The translations under genes and the position numbers were made by a program. A stretch of 64,000 bases of DNA, from contig JACIYI010000010.1 of NCBI GenBank assembly GCA_014360005.1, forward strand, positions 1-64,000. Reading direction: 5' to 3'. The notes beneath the pieces were generated by a model. The model did not search any database, was not told the DNA's origin, and saw only the letters and a list, made by a program, of their open reading frames with translations. This DNA comes from Candidatus Aminicenantota bacterium (GTDB lineage Bacteria; Acidobacteriota; Aminicenantia; Aminicenantales; Saccharicenantaceae). Positions 26,538 to 35,767 of the stretch are shown piece by piece (position 1 is the stretch's first letter; each line of letters begins with the position of its first letter).

Positions 26538-28469
26538 TTATTTCTCGATGGCCGCTTTCTGCTGATTGACCCGGAAGAAATAAGCCGGGTCAAACTTTGG
26601 CTGACGGTCAAAAGTATAAAGACCGTTGACTTCCTGCTCGATGTCGTAAAGCTGGGTATAACAGAAGCCAGCCATCCCTGGATGAAACAGCAAGGCCTCG
26701 GTCAGGTCCTTATACCGCTGGAAAAATTCCTCAGCTGTCCGCGGTCTCTGGCCGTAGCCCCAGGCTTTCTCATCAGTCTGACCGGGGTTCCACCAGATGC
26801 CGCCGTACTCACTGACAAAATAGGGCTGCCCGTCGTAGGGAATATTTCTGGCCGGGTCGCCGTTCACAAAGACCCGGGGCGGACTGGCCAGCAAGCCCTG
26901 GTAGTCTTCTCTGAATTTTTCTATCCTCTGCTCGTAGTTGTGGGAATCAAACACATCCGGCCTAACCGGATGGTAGCCACCCGAGGCATCTATCACCAGG
27001 CGAGTTGGGTCCAGGCTTTTGGTCAGATGATAGATGATTTCAATCACCCCGGGGTAATTGTCCCCCCATTGCTCGTTGAACGGACACCAGCCGATTAGGG
27101 CCGGGTGGTTGAAATCGCGCTCCAGAACTTCTTTCCATTCCCGCTGGAAAATGATCAAAGCTTCTGGCCGGCCGAGGTCAAGTCCCCAATCGGCAAATTC
27201 CCCCCAGACCACATAGCCCAGGCGGTCGGCCCAGTAAAGGAAACGCCGCTCGAACACCCGCTGGTGCAACCGGGCTCCGTCAAACCCAGCGGCCTGGCTG
27301 AGTTCAATATCCCGGCGTAAAGCTTCATCCGAGGGAGCGGTGTAAATACCATCAGGATAGAATCCCTGATCCAGCACCAGCCGCATGAACCAGGGCCGGT
27401 TGTTAAAATAGATCTTTTTTCCCCTGGCTTCAATCTTCCTCAGACCGAAGTATCCCTGCACCCGGTCCAGGGGCTGAGCCGCCGCCCGCGATTTTAGCTC
27501 CAGACTGAATTCATAAAGATAGGGTTTCCTGATTTCCCAGAGTTTTGGTTCTTTGAGCTTGAAGTTAAAAGAAACCAGCCGACTGGCTTTCCGGCTCTCC
27601 CGCCAAATCACCCGGCCTGCATCCGTAACGGTGAGGTTGAGCTCTCCCCCGACCGGGCTGTCGCTCAGGAAAACCTGCAGCAGAACCTGGCTGTTATCTA
27701 TGTCGGACACCACCCGGTAATTTTCGATGAAGACAGCCGGAACCGGTTCCAGCCAGACTGTCTGCCAGATTCCGGTAGTCCGGCGATAAAGGCAGCTGTA
27801 GGAATGATAACGTTTACTCTGCTTGCCAGCCGGCTGCAGGTTACTGCGAACATCATCCCGGCAGCGGACCACCAGCAGGTTTTCGCCTTCATTACAATAA
27901 TCAGTAATGTCCAGGGCAAAGGGCGTATAGCCACCGCTGTGCTGACCCACCTTTTTCCCGTTTATCCAGACGGTCGTCTGATAATCAGCCGCTTCAAAAT
28001 GCAGGATGATTCGCTGCCCGCTCCAGCCGCCCGGGATAGTCAGGGCTCGTTTGTACCAGACCGCGGCCATAAAATCGATAAAGCCAACCCCCGACAGGGG
28101 GCTTTCCGGGGCAAATGGTACCAGGATCTTTCGGTCAAAACCCCGACCTTCGGGCAGGCCCCGTTCTTCGCCCGAATCAGATAGGTCCAGGGCAAAATCC
28201 CACTGGCCGTTAAGGTTAAGCCACCTGTCGCGCAGGAGGTCCGGTCGCGGATATTCTGGTCTGGGTAAGGAAGGATGAAACTGACTTTTCTGCTCGCTGG
28301 CCTGTTTCATCAGCATCGATTTAGCTGTGGTTGTCCCCTGACCGGAAAAAGCTCCGGCCATAGTCGCCATGACCAGCAGCGCCAGGATAACAGCACCGGG
28401 GACGAAGAAAAATCTTATTTTCCTGCGATCACCCCGGCTGTTTTGGCTATTCTTAAGCCTCAGGTTCAT
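26538..28469 (-). CDS. glycoside hydrolase family 2, secreted (beta-galactosidase/glucuronidase-like)
   Basis: 643 residues with an N-terminal signal/anchor (residues ~19-40, FFFVPGAVILALLVMATMAG). A sugar-binding jelly-roll (~60-230; LNGQWDFALDL, VWINGKKVGQHSGGYTPFALDIT), an immunoglobulin-like domain (~235-340), then a TIM barrel. The acid/base is Glu466 in CPFNEQWGD and the nucleophile Glu554 in YFVSEYGG. It removes a terminal beta-linked sugar from polysaccharide or glycoconjugate, probably in the periplasm. GGAGGG precedes ATG 28469. The precise sugar cannot be read from the sequence. Confidence 0.88.
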   Translation of the reverse strand: MNLRLKNSQNSRGDRRKIRFFFVPGAVILALLVMATMAGAFSGQGTTTAKSMLMKQASEQKSQFHPSLPRPEYPRPDLLRDRWLNLNGQWDFALDLSDSGEERGLPEGRGFDRKILVPFAPESPLSGVGFIDFMAAVWYKRALTIPGGWSGQRIILHFEAADYQTTVWINGKKVGQHSGGYTPFALDITDYCNEGENLLVVRCRDDVRSNLQPAGKQSKRYHSYSCLYRRTTGIWQTVWLEPVPAVFIENYRVVSDIDNSQVLLQVFLSDSPVGGELNLTVTDAGRVIWRESRKASRLVSFNFKLKEPKLWEIRKPYLYEFSLELKSRAAAQPLDRVQGYFGLRKIEARGKKIYFNNRPWFMRLVLDQGFYPDGIYTAPSDEALRRDIELSQAAGFDGARLHQRVFERRFLYWADRLGYVVWGEFADWGLDLGRPEALIIFQREWKEVLERDFNHPALIGWCPFNEQWGDNYPGVIEIIYHLTKSLDPTRLVIDASGGYHPVRPDVFDSHNYEQRIEKFREDYQGLLASPPRVFVNGDPARNIPYDGQPYFVSEYGGIWWNPGQTDEKAWGYGQRPRTAEEFFQRYKDLTEALLFHPGMAGFCYTQLYDIEQEVNGLYTFDRQPKFDPAYFFRVNQQKAAIEK

Positions 28470-28536
28470 GATGCCCTCCAGGACTGAAGTTGATAATACC
28501 TTGATTTTATAAAATCGGGCAGTTCAAATCACCTAT

Positions 28537-29205
28537 TTATGGTTTGGAAGCCACCAGGGTAATCTGGAAGCGGGTGCTCGAGCGGTTTACCCGAAAACCT
28601 TTTTCCAGCAGGAATTCTTCGACCTGGTCCAGGCCAAAGGGCGACACCTGATGTTCACCACCTTCCCGGCGATGGACTTCAGCCATCATGGCCAGCCCCT
28701 CGGGGCTGAAATCGCTGATGACCAGCTTCCCACCGGGCTGGAGAACCCTGACCAGTTCGGATAGCACCGCCAGGGGCCGCTCCAGGTGGTGAACCATGTT
28801 AACCGAAAAAATGACGCCAAAAGAGCCGTCAGGAAAACTGAGTTGTTCGCCATTCTCCCTTTTTAACTCCACCAGGTGTAACAGACCCTGATTTTCCAGA
28901 TTATCCCGGGCGACCTGGAGCTGTTCTTCCGACAGGTCGAAACTGACCAGCTGGTAGTCCATCTTAGCCAGGGTTGCGGCCAGATGGCCCTTGCCTGTCC
29001 CGGCATCCAGAATTCTTCCGGAAAGAGGCAGAGCCGCTTCTATAACAGCCTTCCTTTCCCGCTCAATATCATAACCAAATGAAGCATAAAGTTGCTTCCT
29101 TTTTTCCATCTGCCCCAGAACCGGGTTGTCGGCCTCAAGTTTGCCCCGGGAAGGTTTTTCAGACTGTTCCATTCTCTGGCCTGTTGATTTCTGATCTGAT
29201 TTCAT
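28537..29205 (-). CDS. class I SAM-dependent methyltransferase
   Basis: 222 residues. Motif I is LDAGTGKGHLAATLAKMDY (around residue 70), with FDLSEEQLQVARDNLENQG next and IFSVNMVHHLERPLAVLSELVRVLQPGGKLVISDF as the later motif block. It resembles UbiE/Methyltransf_11 enzymes. The first ~35 residues are charged and lack similarity. Substrate unknown. It ends 67 bases from the GH2 start and has its own minus-strand promoter upstream. Confidence 0.85.
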   Translation of the reverse strand: MKSDQKSTGQRMEQSEKPSRGKLEADNPVLGQMEKRKQLYASFGYDIERERKAVIEAALPLSGRILDAGTGKGHLAATLAKMDYQLVSFDLSEEQLQVARDNLENQGLLHLVELKRENGEQLSFPDGSFGVIFSVNMVHHLERPLAVLSELVRVLQPGGKLVISDFSPEGLAMMAEVHRREGGEHQVSPFGLDQVEEFLLEKGFRVNRSSTRFQITLVASKP

Positions 29206-29234
29206 TTCATCCTCTTTTAGTTTTCTTTCAGCTT

Positions 29235-29263
29235 AAAATAACCTTGAAACCAGGTTCTGTCAA
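29235..29263 (-). promoter_or_regulatory. promoter for the methyltransferase gene
   Basis: On the minus strand TTGACA (29263-29258), 17-nt spacer, TATTTT (29240-29235). It leaves a ~25-nt leader with GAGGA before ATG 29205. Confidence 0.5.
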
Positions 29264-29392
29264 TGATCGTGGGCAAGGAAGATTTTGCCAGAAGAAGCGT
29301 CAATATTATAGAATTTTAATCTTTGAAACTCTGAACCAGGGCCAGATATGGCCATTAAGGTAGCTGCGCTTAACTGAAAGGAGAAGACCGGA

Positions 29393-31603
29393 ATGAAATT
29401 CAGACTGTCGGCTCTAATAACCTTTGTCATTTTCATGATTATCCTGAGTCCACCCCTTATAGCCCAGGATATTCTCAAAGGCCGGGTGCTGAGCTCAACT
29501 GGACTCCCGGTAAGCGAGGCCCGGATAACCCTGTTGAACCTGGAAGGGTCAACCCTGAGTGACGACCAGGGATACTTCAGCCTGGAACTTCCGGCAGCTG
29601 AAAAAAGACTTAAATTACGCATCCAGCATCCCGATTATTTTGAGCAGGAATTCCTGGTCAGCCGGCCGCTCGGGCCCGAGACGGTAAGCTTCATTCTGAC
29701 CCCCTATATTCCCCAGAAAGAAGAAGTGGTGGTAACAGCCACCAGGTTTCCAGAACCCATGGCTTCGCTGCCCGCGGCCAGCTCCGTAGTCAGTCCGGTG
29801 ACAATTGAGGAAAAGTTGCCGGTCCATATCACCGACATCGTCCAGGAAGCCACCGGCGTGGCCAGCCTGGGTTCAGGCGGCTTTTCCATAGTACCCTCTA
29901 TCCGGGGATTGGCCAGGCGAAGGATTTTGCTGCTGGTGGACGGAGCCCGGCTGTCCAGCGACCGCCGCACGGGTCCCAATGCCTCTTTCTTAAACCCTGA
30001 AGATCTGGACAGGATTGAAGTTCTGCGCAGTCCCTCTTCAGTCTATTACGGCTCGGATGCCATCGGCGGAGTAATTAACTTCATGACTTATACCCCGCCG
30101 GCCGAAGACCATTTCCGGGTGAAAGGCAACCTTAAGTATGGAACGGTTAATGAAGAACGGGAGGTAAACCTGGCTTTCTCCGGAGCCAGGAAGGGCTTGG
30201 CCTATTACTTCTCCCTGAGGAATGATGAAGCCGGGAATTACCAAAGTCCGTCGGGTGAAATTCCCCTTTCCTATTTCACTCAGTCCAGCCTCTTCGGCAA
30301 AGTGGTCAAATATTCAGAAAAAAGGGAAATCAGCGCCAGTTTTTTAATGGGCCGGGGAATAAATATCGGCAAACCGGCCAGCAACAGCGATTCCCGTCCT
30401 ACCTGGTATCCGCGGGAGAATCAGAACCTGTTTCAATTGGCTTGGAAAGAAAAATCCTTCGGTCCAAAAGCCCAGCTCAATTTTCATTTCTACCTGAATC
30501 CCTATTTCCTCGAAACCCGGGCTGACCGGATCCAGAACCTGGTGAAGAGACAGGAAAGCTTTGCCCGGACGGAAAGCACCGATTTCGGTCTGCAATTAGC
30601 CCTGGAATACCACCTGGGTCCTGAATTCAGGCTTAATGCCGGAGCTGACCTCTATGGCCGGGCCAGAGCCCGGGCTTATAACCAGTACATTAATTATGAC
30701 AGCTCCGGTAACCTGACAGAAATAATAGATGAATACCCGTACGCCGGGGGACGCCGGACTGACTCCGGATTATTTTTGACCCTGGATTACTCCGGCCTGC
30801 CCCGGCTGGACCTGGTCGGTGGCCTGAGGCTCGATTTTCTTAAATCCCGGGCTGAAACCGGTGGAGAAATCCTGACCAGCAGCAAAGAGGCTCTGACGGG
30901 TTTTGTGGCCGCTTCTTACCAGCTCTTCCGCCAGTTATCACTATTTGCCAATTTCTCCCGGGCTTATCGCACTCCCGACCTTAACGAGAAATTTTACACC
31001 GGTATAACCGGGCGCGGCTTCATCATCGCCAACCCGGACCTCGAGAACGAATCCAGCCAAAATCTTGACGCCGGAATCAAAATTACCGGTCGCCGCCTTT
31101 TCCTGGGATTCTATGCCTTCAGCTACCGCATCGACAACCTGGTGGAAAGATACCTGATAGGAACAGACCTCTATACCTACGGCAACGTGGAGCAAGGCCG
31201 GATTAAAGGGCTGGAACTGGAGTGGGAATATTTCCCGGTCTCGCGGCTATCGGTCTTTGGCAACGGTTTTCTCTATGACGGGAAAAGCCGGGTCTCGGCT
31301 GGACCGCTGAACGACATCCCACCCCAGAGGTTGATTCTTGGCAGCCGGGTATGGTTTGGACGCTTTAACCTGGAAGTTAACGGTTATTTCCAGGCCAGGA
31401 AGGAAAATCCAGGACCGTCGGAAATTACCATTCCTGGTTACAGTCTTATAAACCTCAAAGCCGCTTATAATCTCAACCGCTGGTTCAGGCTCTATTTTCG
31501 GATTAACAACCTGCTGGACAAAGAATACCTGGCCCGGCCAGACCCGAAATCCAGGCCGGAGCCAGGCCGGAATTTTCTGTTCGGCCTGAGTTTTGCTTAT
31601 TAA
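29393..31603 (+). CDS. TonB-dependent outer-membrane receptor
   Basis: 736 residues. Signal peptide (~1-23, ending near LIAQD), then a carboxypeptidase-regulatory-like domain (~25-105; GRVLSSTGLPVSEARITLL), a plug (~115-235; VVVTATRFPEPMAS, VQEATGVASLGSGGFSIVPS, RIEVLRSPSSVYYGSDAIGG) and a beta-barrel to the C-terminus, which ends FLFGLSFAY with the terminal aromatic used by the Bam machinery. It imports a siderophore, vitamin or oligosaccharide with TonB energy; no TonB/ExbBD is in this window. AAAGGAGAA precedes ATG 29393. Its presence supports a Gram-negative envelope. Confidence 0.93.
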   Translation: MKFRLSALITFVIFMIILSPPLIAQDILKGRVLSSTGLPVSEARITLLNLEGSTLSDDQGYFSLELPAAEKRLKLRIQHPDYFEQEFLVSRPLGPETVSFILTPYIPQKEEVVVTATRFPEPMASLPAASSVVSPVTIEEKLPVHITDIVQEATGVASLGSGGFSIVPSIRGLARRRILLLVDGARLSSDRRTGPNASFLNPEDLDRIEVLRSPSSVYYGSDAIGGVINFMTYTPPAEDHFRVKGNLKYGTVNEEREVNLAFSGARKGLAYYFSLRNDEAGNYQSPSGEIPLSYFTQSSLFGKVVKYSEKREISASFLMGRGINIGKPASNSDSRPTWYPRENQNLFQLAWKEKSFGPKAQLNFHFYLNPYFLETRADRIQNLVKRQESFARTESTDFGLQLALEYHLGPEFRLNAGADLYGRARARAYNQYINYDSSGNLTEIIDEYPYAGGRRTDSGLFLTLDYSGLPRLDLVGGLRLDFLKSRAETGGEILTSSKEALTGFVAASYQLFRQLSLFANFSRAYRTPDLNEKFYTGITGRGFIIANPDLENESSQNLDAGIKITGRRLFLGFYAFSYRIDNLVERYLIGTDLYTYGNVEQGRIKGLELEWEYFPVSRLSVFGNGFLYDGKSRVSAGPLNDIPPQRLILGSRVWFGRFNLEVNGYFQARKENPGPSEITIPGYSLINLKAAYNLNRWFRLYFRINNLLDKEYLARPDPKSRPEPGRNFLFGLSFAY

Positions 31604-31643
31604 GCCAAATAAAAATATAAATTAAATTCAGGAAGGAGTGGCC

Positions 31644-31958
31644 ATGAAATTCAAGACTATCGTTTTCAGCAAGGCGCCAGATGCCGAGCCGGAAATACAT
31701 CGGGCCGTGGTGGAAAGCAGCCGAATGAAGCTATTCGTCCAGGTGGTAAAAACTGCCGACCAGGCCTATGACCTGGCCCAGAAACTGGTGGCCGAGGAAG
31801 GACTGCATTCGATTCTGCTCTGCCCCGGCTTTTCCCATGCCGAAGTGGCCAGGATGCAGGAAGCCTCCGGGCCAAAGGTTTCAGTCAGCGTGGCCCGAGG
31901 CGACGGCCCCGGCAACCAGGTCATAGCCGAAGTTTTCCGGCAGGTTGGCTGGCACTGA
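31644..31958 (+). CDS. DUF6506 family protein
   Basis: 104 residues from ATG 31644, chosen because GGAAGGAG is 6 nt upstream; a GTG at 31638 is an alternative. The sequence MKFKTIVFSKAPDAEPEIHR, followed by LLCPGFSHAEVARMQEA and VSVARGDGPGN, matches DUF6506, a short alpha/beta family of unknown function. No membrane helix. It follows the TonB receptor by 40 bases, so it may ride on that transcript. Confidence 0.75.
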   Translation: MKFKTIVFSKAPDAEPEIHRAVVESSRMKLFVQVVKTADQAYDLAQKLVAEEGLHSILLCPGFSHAEVARMQEASGPKVSVSVARGDGPGNQVIAEVFRQVGWH

Positions 31959-32016
31959 AGACGACGGACAGCCCCAAAGAGAACCCAAGGGCAATCAGCG
32001 GCGAGAATCCTGCAGG

Positions 32017-32619
32017 CTACAGACTGGCTCTGATTCCGCCATGAAAGACGCCCTTGTAACCCCCACCGAACTCGCCAAACAGGGCTATCTTATCCCCTAT
32101 CCTGAAGCCCAGAAGAGTGACCTGGACCACCGGAAAGGAGCTGGATGAAGTTTCGGTATCTGAATAGGTATAGGTTCCCTTCCTGACGGTCAGGCCGAGG
32201 CCCAGGCCCGAATAAAGGCAGAAGTTCTTCCGGTTGATGAAGCGGTAATCCATTTCCACCGCCCCGGTATAATAATTTTCAGAATAGGTCCCGACCGGAG
32301 TGTCCGACATGGCCAGGTTACCCGAAGCCCGGTCATAGGCAAAGGTCAGACCGAAAGCCAGCCTGGACCGGCCGGCATATTTGTAGCTCAGGATGAAGGC
32401 CCCGGGATATTTATTATCCACCTTGGTCGCCTGACCTATGGTAATGGTGATGACCAGGAGGTTGGTCAGGATATCAGCTATCTGGCTCGAAGTCACCAGG
32501 CCGTATCCGACTGAAAATTCATGCCGTTTTTGCTGTCCATATGAATAACTGACAAGAGAAAAGGTTAAAGCCAAAACCAGAATCAATACCATCAGGGATT
32601 TCATCCTTTGATAACCCAT
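32017..32619 (-). CDS. hypothetical outer-membrane beta-barrel-like protein
   Basis: 200 residues with a signal peptide (MKSLMVLILVLALTFSLVSYSYGQ) and alternating polar/hydrophobic strands with many Tyr/Gly (FSVGYGLVTSSQ, FCLYSGLGLGLTVRKGTYTYS, LFGEFGGGYKGVF). The layout suits an 8- to 10-stranded barrel of the OmpA/OmpW kind. No catalytic motif. AAGGAG precedes ATG 32619. Ends 58 bases from the oppositely oriented DUF6506 gene. Function unknown. Confidence 0.6.
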   Translation of the reverse strand: MGYQRMKSLMVLILVLALTFSLVSYSYGQQKRHEFSVGYGLVTSSQIADILTNLLVITITIGQATKVDNKYPGAFILSYKYAGRSRLAFGLTFAYDRASGNLAMSDTPVGTYSENYYTGAVEMDYRFINRKNFCLYSGLGLGLTVRKGTYTYSDTETSSSSFPVVQVTLLGFRIGDKIALFGEFGGGYKGVFHGGIRASL

Positions 32620-32813
32620 TTTTTCTCCTTAAAAAAATAACTTCGATTTAAATACCAGAAAAAGATGATTGGTGACAACTAATTTAGTCGTCCAATTAAT
32701 TTATTATTAATCTGTCTTTTTTTATCAGCTGAGGTCAGGCCTGGATGGAAGTATGGAGTACCAGTTCTTGGCCTTCAGACAAAACAAACTGCAGTCTTAT
32801 TTTCTAAGCCGGG

Positions 32814-35135
32814 CTACAACTCTTTAAGCCCGGAACTGACCAGTTTTCTCATAAAACGCACGGCCTGGTCGCAGCTACGGAAAACCGGCAGACCCGACTT
32901 TTCCAGGTGCTCGGCCAGCGGGTCATACCATCGGCCGGCATCTATGTTGACCACCAGCGGTTTGTCGGTGCTCCGGAAAATTGACACCAGCCGCCCGGCC
33001 AGGCTGTCTTCAGAAAAAATGTTCTCGCGGTGCCGGTCACCCGGGGGCAGGGTCTGGAGGGCAGCGGTCATGGGCACACAGGAAATTACCGCGCAATCAA
33101 TCCGCCGGTCCTGGAGCAGGGCTTCCACACAGCCACAGAAGGTGGCGTCATCAGCCATCGGGGTGACATCCAGCGGGTTGTGAACATCCTGAAGACGGTC
33201 AATACCCAGCGGCTGCAGGATTTTCATAATCCTGGCCACGGTTTCCTCAGAGAATTGCTCCAGCAGAAGTTCCCCGTCCTCACCTTTCAGATTATCGGCC
33301 ATGATAACCGACTCAAACCCGGCATTGGACATCAGACCCACCCGCCGGCCAGCTATTTTTTTCCCTTGAAGCAGAATCAGGGCCTTGACCAGGTTCTCAA
33401 ATTCCTCAATGGTCTCGGCCACGATGGCTCCGGCCTGTCTCAGTAGACTTCGCCCGACGGCGTAATCCCCGGCCACTGAAGCCGTGTGGCTGGCTGTGGC
33501 CTTCCGTCCTTCAGGACTGCGGCCGGACTTATAAACCACCAGCCTTTTGCCGGCCCGCACTGTTTCTCGGGCCGCCTGCAGGAAGCGCCAGCCATCACCC
33601 GGCCTGAAGCCCTCGGCATAGACAGCTACCAGCCTGACTTCCGGCCGGCCTTGGAGATAGGTCAGGTAATCGCCCAGGGTCAGGTCGAGCTGGTTACCGA
33701 CCGAGATGGCATAGACTGGCTCAAAACGGTCCTGCTTGCTCATCCGGGACAGCATGAAGGCCCCGCTCTGGCTGACAATGGCCAGTCCGGCCGGCAGCCC
33801 GCCGGGCTTGCGGAATTTATATTCAGGAATAAAGGTGCTGTCGTATTTCCCCGGAGCCGAGATAATTCCCAGACAGTTCCCACCGTTCACCACCGGAGCC
33901 GGCCTCTCGGCCTGGCGCCTGGTTCTAATCAGACTCCGGATGTCATCTTCAATGCTCTGGGTGCCCGATTTTTCCCCCAGCCCGCCGGCTATGACTATAA
34001 CCGAGCGGGCCTTTTCCAGCTCCACCAGGTCCTTCATTACCGGATAAACCATCTCCGCCCCCAGGGTCAGGATAAACAGGTCGACTGTTTCCGGCAGCTC
34101 GGCCACTGAAGGGACACAGCGGCAACCCTCAAGGCTTTCCAGCCCGGGCTTAATCACATAAATTTTTTCCCTGGGAAAACCGTTCTGGATAACATTGTTC
34201 AGAATGATGTGACCGACGTTCATTTTTTCTGAAACGCCGATGATGGCCAGGCTCTTCGGTTCCAGCAGTTGCTGGATCTGGGGCACCGGCCTCCCGCCCG
34301 CTTCCATCTTATCCCGGGAAAAACGACACAGACCATCCAGGGGAATCAACCGGCCCTGCCTGATGACCAGTGGGTTGACTTCGAGCTCCTCCAGGGTGAA
34401 GGGCAACCGCCGGTCAAAAGGAGAAAAATCGCGGGCCAGTTTCTGGAAAATTCCGATGGCCTGGAGCAGGGTTTCGGGCTTGACCAGCGCCTGGCGGCCG
34501 CGGAATTTTCTGGCAATTTTCCCGAAGACAGCCACCGCTTCCAGTTCTCTTGCGGTCTTCCTGCGGTTCAGGCCTGAGGGCGGGAGAATGGCCAGGCTGT
34601 GACCTTCTTTGAGGTGGGCGTTCAGAAATTCCACTTCCAGGCCACCGCCGCCAAAAGTGATGATTGGTCCGAAATCCCTGGAAACTCTCAGACCCAGGAG
34701 AAGTTCTGAGCCCAGACCGGCCTGCTCGTAAGAGACCAGCTCGGCCACCAGCACTCCCTGAATGGAGTCAGCCACCGCAGTCGCTGAGAGCCGGCCCTGG
34801 CCAAAAACCCGGCTGTACCTGGCCGGGATTTCAGCATACATTTTATTAACGGCCGCTTTTACTTCCCTGAGAGAAGCCCTGACTATGGTCACCCCGCCCA
34901 CATCTGACTTATGAAGAATCAGCGGAGAAACAATTTTCACCACCACCCGCTCCGTTCCCAGCTTCTTCAAGCTGGAGGCCGCCAGTGGTTTGTCTTTGGG
35001 CCAGAAGATATGTCGCGGTACCGGCAAGCCATAAGCTCCGAGCAACCGGTAGACTTCCGGTTCCAGCAAGAAATAGCGACCCGTACTTTCAGCTTTCTCC
35101 AGGATGGACTGGACTATTTTTGGCTGGTTTTTCAT
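32814..35135 (-). CDS. ADP-forming acetate/acyl-CoA ligase (ACD), fused subunits in beta-alpha order
   Basis: 773 residues from ATG 35135 (GGGGG sits 7-8 nt upstream; ATG 35141 is too close to it). The ATP-grasp beta part is N-terminal (~1-260; VVVKIVSPLILHKSDVGGV with His75), followed by the CoA-binding Rossmann domain (~285-400; LLEPKSLAIIGVSEKMNVGH) and succinyl-CoA-synthetase-like domains carrying the phosphoryl-accepting His550 in ASHTASVAGDY. It makes ATP from ADP, Pi and an acyl-CoA. Downstream of iorB and iorA in the same orientation, so it probably uses aryl-acetyl-CoA from indolepyruvate oxidoreductase. Most fused ACDs have the alpha part first; this order is permuted. Confidence 0.9.
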   Translation of the reverse strand: MKNQPKIVQSILEKAESTGRYFLLEPEVYRLLGAYGLPVPRHIFWPKDKPLAASSLKKLGTERVVVKIVSPLILHKSDVGGVTIVRASLREVKAAVNKMYAEIPARYSRVFGQGRLSATAVADSIQGVLVAELVSYEQAGLGSELLLGLRVSRDFGPIITFGGGGLEVEFLNAHLKEGHSLAILPPSGLNRRKTARELEAVAVFGKIARKFRGRQALVKPETLLQAIGIFQKLARDFSPFDRRLPFTLEELEVNPLVIRQGRLIPLDGLCRFSRDKMEAGGRPVPQIQQLLEPKSLAIIGVSEKMNVGHIILNNVIQNGFPREKIYVIKPGLESLEGCRCVPSVAELPETVDLFILTLGAEMVYPVMKDLVELEKARSVIVIAGGLGEKSGTQSIEDDIRSLIRTRRQAERPAPVVNGGNCLGIISAPGKYDSTFIPEYKFRKPGGLPAGLAIVSQSGAFMLSRMSKQDRFEPVYAISVGNQLDLTLGDYLTYLQGRPEVRLVAVYAEGFRPGDGWRFLQAARETVRAGKRLVVYKSGRSPEGRKATASHTASVAGDYAVGRSLLRQAGAIVAETIEEFENLVKALILLQGKKIAGRRVGLMSNAGFESVIMADNLKGEDGELLLEQFSEETVARIMKILQPLGIDRLQDVHNPLDVTPMADDATFCGCVEALLQDRRIDCAVISCVPMTAALQTLPPGDRHRENIFSEDSLAGRLVSIFRSTDKPLVVNIDAGRWYDPLAEHLEKSGLPVFRSCDQAVRFMRKLVSSGLKEL

Positions 35136-35180
35136 ACCCATACCCCCTGTCCTGTTTGGCCACGGGAATCGCAGATGGAT

Positions 35181-35765
35181 TTACCGGCCGCCGGCCCGGG
35201 CCGCCTGTCGCCCGAGGTCGAAGGCCCTGAGATTGGTCCGGACAATCTGCGGACCGCGTTTTTCGAACAGGACCTGAATGTATTTTTTAAGTGAATCTTC
35301 TTGGAGAGGCAGGAAGAGGGAAGCGGCACCAAGCATGACCATGTTCTGAGCCCGGACACTGCCCGCTTCCCGGGCCAGTTTGTCGGAATCGATCAGCACC
35401 TGGACCGGAGCTTTTTTAATCTCCCGGAAAACTTCTTCCAGCACTGGATAATCGGAAATATTGGTGTAGGGAGTGCTACTGGAAACTACTGCCCCGTCGG
35501 GCTTCAGATATTCAAAATAGCGCAAGGTCTCCAGCGGCTCGACACTCAGAATCATGTCAGCCTGCCCCAGAGGAATAAGGTCGCTGTAAATATGAGAATC
35601 GGCCAGGCGGAGATGCGATTGAACCGCTCCCCCCCTCTGAGACATCCCGTGAACCTCGGCCTGCTTGAAAAACAGGCCTTCCTCCAGAGCCGCATTATCA
35701 ATAACGAAGGCGATTGACAGAATACCCTGTCCGCCGACTCCAGCCAGGATGATATCGTATTTCAT
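35181..35765 (-). CDS. iorB: indolepyruvate:ferredoxin oxidoreductase, beta subunit
   Basis: 194 residues from ATG 35765, with AGGAG upstream; an upstream frame start would overlap iorA. MKYDIILAGVGGQGILSIA is the gamma-type domain signature of 2-oxoacid:ferredoxin oxidoreductases, followed by EVHGMSQRGGAVQSHLRL. It pairs with IorA to decarboxylate aryl pyruvates to aryl-acetyl-CoA with reduction of ferredoxin. Begins 2 bases after the iorA stop, and its stop lies ~40 bases before the ACD gene. Confidence 0.93.
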   Translation of the reverse strand: MKYDIILAGVGGQGILSIAFVIDNAALEEGLFFKQAEVHGMSQRGGAVQSHLRLADSHIYSDLIPLGQADMILSVEPLETLRYFEYLKPDGAVVSSSTPYTNISDYPVLEEVFREIKKAPVQVLIDSDKLAREAGSVRAQNMVMLGAASLFLPLQEDSLKKYIQVLFEKRGPQIVRTNLRAFDLGRQAARAGGR

Positions 35766-35767
35766 CT

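Noticed and set aside
33486..34109. Long plus-strand frame inside the ACD gene
   Set aside because: Antisense shadow of a clear coding gene, with low-complexity Gly/Pro/Gln composition.
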